Shown in pieces: positions 8,373 through 13,881 of a stretch of 27,541 nucleotides of DNA. Positions within the stretch are counted from its first letter, which is position 1, and each line of letters opens with the position of its first letter. The stretch covers positions 1 through 27,541 of the forward strand of contig CAZLHQ010000028.1 of assembly GCA_964559355.1 (NCBI GenBank), read 5' to 3'. The translations under genes and the position numbers were made by a program. The notes below the pieces were generated by a model. It was not told the DNA's origin and did no database searches. It worked only from the letters and a program-made list of their open reading frames with translations. The stretch is from JAEUMD01 sp964559355. GTDB lineage: Bacteria; Pseudomonadota; Alphaproteobacteria; Rhizobiales; Hyphomicrobiaceae.

Positions 8373-8406
8373 AAAGGGAGGCGTGATGCCTCCCTTTTGT
8401 TTTTCT
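8373..8406 (+). terminator. Rho-independent terminator after the L,D-transpeptidase
   Basis: A perfect 10-bp stem, AAAGGGAGGC (8373-8382) with GCCTCCCTTT (8388-8397), a five-base loop and a downstream T-rich tract (TTGTTTTT). It lies about 40 bases past the transpeptidase stop. The A-rich 5' side may also help stop the convergent EipA-like transcript. Confidence 0.9.
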
Positions 8407-8461
8407 CATTCTGTCTTGGCGGCTGCTTCAATGTCCTTGCAATCAGGGCAGCGCCACCCAT

Positions 8462-9742
8462 TCAGAATGGATTCCACGTCGCGTTGGGCGTGAACCGCAC
8501 GTAGCCGATGTTGGCGCCCAGACGCAATCCGACGCCGGTGCGGATTGGCGCCATCAACACCGGCCCGCCCTTCAACAGTGTGACGCCGACGCCGCCGATA
8601 ACATAGGCTGAGCCATCGACGCCGCCAAAGCTGCGGAACAACTCGTCGACGTCCTTCATGCGATAGATCAGGAATAGCGTGCGCGATCCCTCCGCGCCGA
8701 AGTCGTAGCCCAGCGAAGGACCGTGCCAGTAGACCTTGCGCTTGTCGCCCTTGCGCATGAACAGATCGCCCTTGCCGTAACGGACGCCGGCGAGAAATGC
8801 GCCGCCACCCTCCGCGCCAAGCACGTAGCCGCTGGGTCGGCCATAGTTGGAGAAGGCGTACTCGATGACGCTGCCGAGATTGGTCGAAATGGTACCGAAG
8901 AAGCCGCGCGTGGCGGCGCGAATCTCATCGATCGTGAAGCCGTCCACGGAGCCCGGCGCGGGGCCGAGAACATCTTTTGGCGGCGCGCCCGCGACGTCGG
9001 GAGCGGCTGCAACTACCGCAGCGCCGCCAGCCGCCGGCGGGCGATAGGAGTCGTCTCGTGCCGGCGGTGATGCTTCGGGTGGCTTGGCGTTCGCGGGATC
9101 TTTGGCGGCGTCTCGCGGGGTTTCTCGCGCGGTCTCCGGAGCCTTGCGCGTCGCTGCATTCCATGAGCCGGCTGCGGGGCGTTGCGGCGCCGGCTCGGCG
9201 TTTGCCGTTTCGCGGGGCGCAGGCTTGGTGGCCTGCGGGGCGGCTGATGGGGCGGCTTTGGGAGCCGCATCGGCGCGCGCGGGCGCATCGAGCGCGGCGT
9301 TGATACGCTCCATCGTCAATGCCGCCTTCTCTCGCATCACCGCAAGCAGTTCCTGGCTGGTGATTTCAAGTTGCGGCAGACGTTTGCAATCGAGCGGCGA
9401 GCGATCATCCACCTCGCCCAGCGTATCCAAGCGCTGCAACAGCTCGTTGGCCTTTTGATCGAGCGCGGCAACGCGCGGATCATGGAGATACTCGATCGCC
9501 CTGGCCTCAAATTCGGCGTCCGACCAGCCGCGCTTGCTCTGCAGCTCCTTGAGGCGTGCCATGACCTTGGGGCCATTTTCGGAGTTGAAGGCGCGCAGTG
9601 CCGCGCCGGCACTATCGACGGTCGAGGCAAAATCCTCACGCTTGCACGGTTGAGCTACCGCCGCCTGCGCCAGCACGAGCAAGCCCACGCACACTGCCGC
9701 AATCCGTCCGATCGATCGCGCCATCGTGTTCAGTCTTTCCAT
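8462..9742 (-). CDS. Exported protein with C-terminal DUF1134 (EipA-like) domain
   Basis: Protein of 426 residues. A signal peptide spans about 1-30 (IAAVCVGLLVLAQAAVAQ). Residues ~31-150 form a helical region with two cysteines (C33 and about C118). Residues ~150-265 are a disordered Ala/Pro/Lys linker. Residues 269-426 match DUF1134, with FFGTISTNLGSVIEYAF, GYVLGAEGGGAFLAGVRYG and WHGPSLGYDFGAEGSRTL. DUF1134 is the domain of EipA, a periplasmic envelope-integrity protein of Brucella of about 200 residues, so the N-terminal ~240 residues are extra. A role in envelope maintenance is inferred. An ATG at 9724 is an equally plausible start. The gene converges on the L,D-transpeptidase. Confidence 0.86.
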   Translation of the reverse strand: MERLNTMARSIGRIAAVCVGLLVLAQAAVAQPCKREDFASTVDSAGAALRAFNSENGPKVMARLKELQSKRGWSDAEFEARAIEYLHDPRVAALDQKANELLQRLDTLGEVDDRSPLDCKRLPQLEITSQELLAVMREKAALTMERINAALDAPARADAAPKAAPSAAPQATKPAPRETANAEPAPQRPAAGSWNAATRKAPETARETPRDAAKDPANAKPPEASPPARDDSYRPPAAGGAAVVAAAPDVAGAPPKDVLGPAPGSVDGFTIDEIRAATRGFFGTISTNLGSVIEYAFSNYGRPSGYVLGAEGGGAFLAGVRYGKGDLFMRKGDKRKVYWHGPSLGYDFGAEGSRTLFLIYRMKDVDELFRSFGGVDGSAYVIGGVGVTLLKGGPVLMAPIRTGVGLRLGANIGYVRFTPNATWNPF

Positions 9743-9932
9743 GATCTCAACTCGTGCAAGCGCCTCGGCACACTCGGAGAATCTACAGTGGTGTGAAACT
9801 CCAGTTGGGGCGTGTCACGCATATGGTTCGCAATGATGGCGAGAATGCGCAATGGCCAAAGCGCTGGCTTATTTGTGTGTGGTCCTTTGGTCGCAACTTG
9901 TTTGGCGGTTCTGGCCCGGGAGCATTGTCGTA

Positions 9933-10829
9933 TCAGGGTGCATCTTGACCGCCCGCCGCGCGCAGGCGGGTGACGAGACGACGGACGTGGCCGTCACGCA
10001 TCTCGCGCAGCTTGGCAATCTCGTTGCTGAGGGCGCGGCGCTCTTCACCGCTGAGGCCGCTCTCATAGAACTGAAGCGCCATGCGTAATGCACGCAAATG
10101 CGGCTCATATCGGCTTGGTAGGGTCGTGCGCGGGTCCGCCCAACGCCACGACGTGTGCGAGGGCGTCACCTTGTCAAGCGTATCGGCCATGTGGATCCAC
10201 ATGCGATAGGGAATCGACACGTTGCTGATCCGAGCATGCGGCAACTCCGCCACCCAGGACTGCCGTTGCCACCAGCGCCACGTATTCGGGCTGTTCTTTG
10301 TCGCCGCCAGCAGGCCGATGAAGGCGATGCGGCGCGCCACCTGCTGCCAATCGACGTGTGCGCGCTCCGACATGATGCGCAGCAGGTGGGCCAGTGCGCC
10401 GAAGGTTGCACCACTCGAGACGATGTCGATGAACGTCGTGTCGCCTGCAGCGGCCAGTATGGACGCCGGATCGAGCCGCTCGGAATCGAAATAGCCGCAC
10501 AGCGCCGCAAATTCGTTAGGCTGGCTTGCGGCAATGGTGTCGAGCGTCGCGGCGTTGCGCAACGACACCTGCAGTAGCTGCAAATCGGGCGCGCCATCAA
10601 TGCCGCTGAAGACGCCGCTCAGGTAGTCGAAGAGGTTTTCCGGCGAGCGTCCGACGAAGACGAGTGTGCCCGGTCGTGCGCGGGCGAGGATCAAGGCAGC
10701 GGCGCGCCGAAGCTCCGCGGCATAGTCGGGATAGGCCTCCACGGCCTCGCCGTCGACCAGCCGCCCAAGCTGCTCGCGATGCGTCAGATTCCAGCGAAAC
10801 GGTCGGATCGGGTCTTTGGCAGTCGTCAT
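9933..10829 (-). CDS. Unrecognised protein with a phosphoribosyltransferase-like motif
   Basis: Protein of about 298 residues, soluble, with no signal peptide. I do not recognise a named family. Two hydrophobic strand-loop segments stand out: LVFVGRSPENLFDYLSG and, about 80 residues later, TTFIDIVSSGATFGALAHLL. The latter resembles the diphosphate-binding signature of type I phosphoribosyltransferases (two hydrophobics, an acidic residue, then SGAT). The family normally has two acidic residues; only one is present here, so catalysis is doubtful. The C-terminal third is helical and Arg rich (RALSNEIAKLREMRDGHVRRL). Start chosen at MTTAKDP; an in-frame upstream extension of 36 residues looks like leader sequence and no start has a strong ribosome site. 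Confidence 0.7.
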   Translation of the reverse strand: MTTAKDPIRPFRWNLTHREQLGRLVDGEAVEAYPDYAAELRRAAALILARARPGTLVFVGRSPENLFDYLSGVFSGIDGAPDLQLLQVSLRNAATLDTIAASQPNEFAALCGYFDSERLDPASILAAAGDTTFIDIVSSGATFGALAHLLRIMSERAHVDWQQVARRIAFIGLLAATKNSPNTWRWWQRQSWVAELPHARISNVSIPYRMWIHMADTLDKVTPSHTSWRWADPRTTLPSRYEPHLRALRMALQFYESGLSGEERRALSNEIAKLREMRDGHVRRLVTRLRAAGGQDAP

Positions 10830-11099
10830 TGCGGGCAGCATCGCTCGTGTGGGTGCGCGGCAGCTTGCTGGATTACAAGAGGCCGAGGCGGAGTTCGCTT
10901 CTGGATACACCGGCAGACGCGCCTGCGTCCTCTGCATCCATCTCGTCGGGCAAGCCAGCGGCGGGGAAGCCGAAAAGCGAAAAATGGGCCCGTCAGGAGG
11001 CTTTTTGCGCCTTGTAACGCGCGGAACAGCGCCCGCCCGGGGGCAGGCGTAGCTTCAAGCTCATCAGATCGATGGCCGAGGCGGCCTGAACCCAAGGAT

Positions 11100-11105
11100 G
11101 GAGGA
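11100..11105 (+). promoter_or_regulatory. Shine-Dalgarno deciding the start of the small secreted protein
   Basis: GGAGGA lies four bases before the ATG at 11110. It overlaps an in-frame upstream ATG at 11098, so the downstream ATG is the better start and gives a normal signal peptide. Confidence 0.6.
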
Positions 11106-11109
11106 CACC

Positions 11110-11394
11110 ATGATCACGAACAAGCTCATCAAGACGATCTTCGCCAGCGTGCTGACGGTTGGCATCGCTGCTTCAACCATGCTGGTCACGAGCGAGGCCG
11201 AGGCCGGGCGCGGCGGCCGCGGCCACTATGTTCAAAAATATGAACTCGATCGCCCGCTGCACGGTTACGAAGGCCACACGCACCGCGGCTACTACTGCTC
11301 CTATAAGCGCCTGCCCAATCGCGTATGCACGCCGACGGCCTCGGGTGAAAGCTGCAAGGTGGTCGGCTGGACGCTGGAACAGACGTGCCAGTAA
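11110..11394 (+). CDS. Small secreted four-cysteine protein
   Basis: Protein of 94 residues. Residues 1-32 look like a signal peptide (MITNKLIKTIFASVLTVGIAAS...EAEA) with cleavage before GRGG. The mature part is about 62 residues, His/Tyr/Arg rich (GYEGHTHRGYYCSYKR), with four cysteines at 63, 73, 82 and 93, which could form two disulfides in the periplasm. No named family is recognised. The ribosome site GGAGGA lies four bases from the ATG, and a strong terminator follows 32 bases after the stop, so this is a complete single-gene transcription unit. It is divergent from the phosphoribosyltransferase-like gene. Confidence 0.8.
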   Translation: MITNKLIKTIFASVLTVGIAASTMLVTSEAEAGRGGRGHYVQKYELDRPLHGYEGHTHRGYYCSYKRLPNRVCTPTASGESCKVVGWTLEQTCQ

Positions 11395-11426
11395 TCAAAG
11401 AACACCCAATCCATGCCAACAACCGC

Positions 11427-11460
11427 AAGGCCCCGGAGACAATCCGGGGCCTTCGCTTTT
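11427..11460 (+). terminator. Rho-independent terminator after the small secreted protein
   Basis: A perfect 11-bp stem, AAGGCCCCGGA (11427-11437) with TCCGGGGCCTT (11443-11453), a loop of GACAA and a short T run (CGCTTTT). Confidence 0.88.
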
Positions 11461-11730
11461 CGCCGTTAAGACGCCGAAATGGGCACAACCAGCAGTGCCG
11501 ATCTGTAGAAATGGCGCAGTCCGTTGTTCATTCGATCTCTGGTCGACCAGATGCCACAAAACGAAAGTCTGATGTGGTCAGCAAGCGCCGGCCGATGCCA
11601 ATCGAAGTGTTGCTCAAAAAGTCGAAACCACTGAGGCAGAAACACTTTGGGTTTCATAGAAGGCGAGAAACAGGGAGCTAATCAGAGACTTGAATTGGGC
11701 TCGTAGGGCACGGGGCGGTTCCACCGAGAT

Positions 11731-11744
11731 TTGACTTACATCAA
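11731..11744 (+). promoter_or_regulatory. FNR/FixK-type binding box upstream of the LuxR-type gene
   Basis: TTGACTTACATCAA fits TTGA-N6-TCAA and shares both half-sites (TTGAC, ATCAA) with the box at 346-359. It lies about 260 bases before the start codon, so the transcript would have a leader of roughly 200 bases if this site activates it. Function is inferred from sequence only. Confidence 0.42.
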
Positions 11745-11827
11745 AGCGTTGTTTTTGCCATCGTGCGGATTTCAAACTTCTTGGAGCGAATGGTAAAGCC
11801 ATATTTTTTTTGAGAGATTTTCGTGTT

Positions 11828-11872
11828 CGACACACGGTTGGTGTCGCAAAATCAGGGCGCAAAGTTTTGCGA
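11828..11872. promoter_or_regulatory. Inverted repeats in the leader of the LuxR-type gene
   Basis: Two dyads overlap. CGACAC (11828-11833) pairs with GTGTCG (11841-11846). TCGCAAAA (11844-11851) pairs with TTTTGCGA (11865-11872), and inside this CGCAAA-GT-TTTGCG (11858-11871) is a near-perfect 14-bp palindrome. They could be operators or leader RNA structure. They do not match the classic lux box. Confidence 0.35.
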
Positions 11873-12002
11873 TTGAGACACAGTCAGAGAAAAACGGCGT
11901 CCGAGATTGTCGATCCCCTCCATTTGGAGGTTGTTGAGTCGAATAGACTGGCCGAGATATCGAGGGTTGGCTTGCTGAGAGCGCCCCTGGGGGGAGGCGA
12001 TC

Positions 12003-12845
12003 ATGACCATTGAGGAATTCATCGCCCGATCTTCTTCGTGCTCCACCATAGACGAGTTGGGTGCGCTATTTGCGAGCGCCGTTGCCGATGCAGGCTATCA
12101 GAACGCGTCGTTCGCGCGGATCGATCGAGACGGAATTCTTGCCGTGCCAATTCTCGTCGCGCCGCCGCAATTTCTGGAAGCATATGTCGAATTAGGTTGT
12201 TACCGGGATGATGCTGTTCTGACCAAAGCGCAGCGCACCAGTCAACCATTCTACTGGGACGATGTCGCGCGTGAAAAAGACGTCAGCGCCGGCGGTCTGC
12301 GAACGTTTTCGGTTTGTCGCGAGGCTGGCGTCCATTCGGGATTGTCGATTCCATTTCATGGGCCGGGCGGTGTCATCGATCTGGTGGGTGTCAGTCTCAA
12401 GGATGAGCAAAAAGCGGATCGCGAGGCGGCCGGAAAGATCGTCGCGCTATCCGCGATCATGCGCTGGCGCTATTGGCAGCTTCGGAATGCACTTGAGCCC
12501 GGACGCTCTTTGGATGCGAACGCGCACAACGGCGGTGCATCCGGTATGACCGATTCGCAATGCCGCAGCTTGGTCCTCGTGGCGCTGTCCGCTCACCGTT
12601 GGCAGATCGGGCTGGCGCAGATGAGCAACCAACTGACCGATTATGTGCCTGAGAACGATCTCGCCCATCTGCTGTCGTGGGGCTTCGTGGTCGAAAAAGG
12701 CGACGATACGACGTTCCGATATCATTACGTGCTGTCGCCGCTGGGCATGCAGCACATCCAGACCTGTGCAAACGCCAAACGGCATCGCCGCGACGTATGG
12801 GACGCCGAAGTCCGCCACGGCGAGCGGTCAATGGATCGCGGCTAG
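12003..12845 (+). CDS. LuxR-type autoinducer-binding protein with an atypical C-terminus
   Basis: Protein of 280 residues. Residues ~1-160 resemble the autoinducer-binding domain of LuxR/TraR regulators. The segment Y60-VELGCYRDDAV...PFYWDD matches family positions for the acyl-homoserine-lactone pocket: Tyr60, Asp69 and Trp84 are present, while the position of the first conserved Trp is Phe56. GVHSGLSIPFHGPGG (about 108-122) is also typical. The C-terminal part (181-255) lacks the GerE-type helix-turn-helix. It reads instead like a winged-helix-like segment (TDSQCRSLVLVALSA..., HLLSWGFVVEKG..., YVLSPLGMQHI). It may be a receptor with a different output or a degenerate regulator. The start has a strong ribosome site (GGGGAGG). 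No luxI-type synthase is in the window. Confidence 0.75.
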   Translation: MTIEEFIARSSSCSTIDELGALFASAVADAGYQNASFARIDRDGILAVPILVAPPQFLEAYVELGCYRDDAVLTKAQRTSQPFYWDDVAREKDVSAGGLRTFSVCREAGVHSGLSIPFHGPGGVIDLVGVSLKDEQKADREAAGKIVALSAIMRWRYWQLRNALEPGRSLDANAHNGGASGMTDSQCRSLVLVALSAHRWQIGLAQMSNQLTDYVPENDLAHLLSWGFVVEKGDDTTFRYHYVLSPLGMQHIQTCANAKRHRRDVWDAEVRHGERSMDRG

Positions 12846-12847
12846 AG

Positions 12848-12888
12848 TGCTTCCGGAAAAGTGGGAACCGGTTTTCCGATAAGAAGCA
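12848..12888 (+). repeat. REP-like palindromic element
   Basis: The segment starts TGCTTCCGGAAAA and ends TTTTCCGATAAGAAGCA. The arms CGGAAAA and TTTTCCG plus the outer TGCTT / AAGCA can fold into one imperfect hairpin. Elements with the core GGAAAAGTGGGAACCGG are familiar intergenic palindromes in Hyphomicrobiales genomes, as I recall. It begins three bases after the preceding stop codon. Confidence 0.65.
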
Positions 12889-12902
12889 CGACAAAACAAA
12901 GG

Positions 12903-12947
12903 TCTAGAGCCGTTCCGCGATTCCAATAAGACCGGAACGGCTCTAGA
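12903..12947 (+). repeat. Long perfect inverted repeat (hairpin, possible terminator)
   Basis: TCTAGAGCCGTTCCG (12903-12917) pairs with CGGAACGGCTCTAGA (12933-12947), a perfect 15-bp stem with a 15-base loop. There is no T-run, so a canonical terminator is unlikely. Its right arm overlaps the end of repeat copy B, suggesting one composite element. Confidence 0.8.
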
Positions 12948-13070
12948 GCTTGATCGTCTGAGATGCAGATGCCAAGCGTTTCCGTCGAAGGCGTGAATCA
13001 GACCCTCAATCAAGAGCTTAGAGCAGGCCACCATGTTACGTGGCGATTTCCTGTAAGTTGAACCTGATCT
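12943..13070 (-). repeat. 128-bp dispersed repeat, copy B
   Basis: The reverse complement of this stretch aligns end to end, without gaps, with 2061-2188 at roughly 84% identity. Best-conserved blocks are GTGGCCTGCTCTAAG, GTCTGATTCACGCC, GGAAACGCTTGGC and ATCTCAGACGATCA. The internal hairpin that is perfect in copy A is broken here (CATCTGCATC replaces CGTTTCCATC). It sits between the convergent LuxR-type gene and the small membrane protein gene. Confidence 0.85.
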
Positions 13071-13080
13071 AAGCCTGACA

Positions 13081-13112
13081 ATCGAAGGATCGAAGGATCG
13101 AAGGATCGAAGG
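13081..13112 (+). repeat. Tandem repeat, four copies of ATCGAAGG
   Basis: Four perfect head-to-tail copies of the 8-mer ATCGAAGG, directly after dispersed repeat copy B and 70 bases before the end of the minus-strand membrane protein gene. It is non-coding; copy number may vary by slippage. Confidence 0.9.
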
Positions 13113-13182
13113 GGCGAGAGCCACCGCAATCGATGTTGCCCCAAATCATGGGGCCGCAGCCTCTCCACGGCTTCTCAGGTCG

Positions 13183-13464
13183 TCAGCGGCGCTCCTTGTC
13201 GCGCTGCCAGTAGAGGAATGCGATCGTCACCATCGCCGTCAGGATGATCGTTCCGAGAATATCGGAGCGGCGAATGAAGGCGTACCAGACGTCAAAACCC
13301 TGCTGCCACCCGCTGCGAGCGGTCAGCACGTTGTTGAGCATGAGGATGACAAAGGAAGCAAACGCCGTCAGCGCCGATGCGATCACCATCTGCATGGCGC
13401 GCTTGGTCAGGCGCGACATTGGATACGATGCGCGCCCGATCGCGAATTGAGTCCGGTCTGACAT
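13183..13464 (-). CDS. Small two-helix membrane protein, unknown function
   Basis: Protein of 93 residues beginning MSDRTQFAIGRASYPMSRL. It has two predicted transmembrane segments, one around residues 26-48 (MVIASALTAFASFVILMLNNVL) and one around 68-86 (ILGTIILTAMVTIAFLYW). A Trp/Phe/Arg-rich loop lies between them and the end is basic (QRDKERR). By the positive-inside rule both ends are cytoplasmic. No family is recognised. The start is supported by CAGGAG about ten bases upstream; longer in-frame extensions have no ribosome site. Confidence 0.7.
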   Translation of the reverse strand: MSDRTQFAIGRASYPMSRLTKRAMQMVIASALTAFASFVILMLNNVLTARSGWQQGFDVWYAFIRRSDILGTIILTAMVTIAFLYWQRDKERR

Positions 13465-13881
13465 GATGCGAGGCTCCTGCCACGTTCTCGGATAAGGCGA
13501 CCAGCCTACCCGATTCCCGATGGCGAGACGAAGGCAACGGCACGGTTGGCGCGCCTGTTTGCTGAGCAAGTCTTCCCAGAAGTCGCTTGCTTCCGGAGCA
13601 AATTTGGGGGGCTGTCACATTTTAGCTACACGAGGGGGTTCGAATTGCTTCTCCCTCAATGCGGAAAAACACAAATGTTCAGTGGCTTAGGACAACTTCT
13701 TGGCAAAATGGCCGGGTTGGAAATGCACCAATGCTTGGCTATAGTGCATGAACAGGGGTGGGCAAAGGATATATGCACGCAAAGGTGGCGCGCGCTGTGA
13801 TGGCGCGTGGTGCGTGCGGGCGTGCAACCGGCAGGCTTGCCGCCCATGGGACGGGCTCGATGTGTGGGGAGCAAAAGCGGC
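13465..13881. other. Intergenic promoter region upstream of the OmpA/BON operon
   Basis: About 417 bases without a supported gene. An 84-codon plus-strand frame (13546-13800) has no ribosome site or family resemblance. The region is AT-richer than its surroundings and holds a good sigma-70-type promoter at 13717-13745. The minus-strand membrane protein must have its promoter in the left part. Confidence 0.5.
13717..13745 (+). promoter_or_regulatory. Putative sigma-70 promoter of the OmpA/BON operon
   Basis: TTGGAA (13717-13722) and TATAGT (13740-13745) are separated by exactly 17 bases, giving four of six and five of six matches to consensus. Transcription would begin near 13752, leaving a leader of about 130 bases before the chosen start codon. 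Confidence 0.55.

Larger units (their letters stand above)
11461..12002. other. Gene-free region upstream of the LuxR-type protein
   Basis: About 540 bases with no convincing gene. It is visibly more AT-rich than its neighbours, including an eight-T run near 11805-11812. It contains a 14-bp palindrome TCTGGTCGACCAGA (11538-11551), an FNR/FixK-type box (11731-11744) and two nested inverted repeats (11828-11872). Short open frames here (63, 67 and 82 codons) lack ribosome sites and family resemblance. The long leader and several dyads suggest a regulated promoter for the gene at 12003. Confidence 0.5.

Noticed and set aside
12828..13124. A 98-codon minus-strand frame over the repeat cluster
   Set aside because: It consists mainly of dispersed repeat copy B, the hairpin and the tandem 8-mers, so the similarity to a translated frame in copy A comes from the DNA repeat and not from a protein.
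13634..13646. GGGGGTTCGAATT, resembling a tRNA T-arm
   Set aside because: The downstream bases do not pair with the G-run and no acceptor, D-arm or anticodon stem can be placed.
13546..13800. An 84-codon plus-strand frame before the OmpA/BON gene
   Set aside because: No ribosome site or family resemblance, and it overlaps the predicted sigma-70 promoter.
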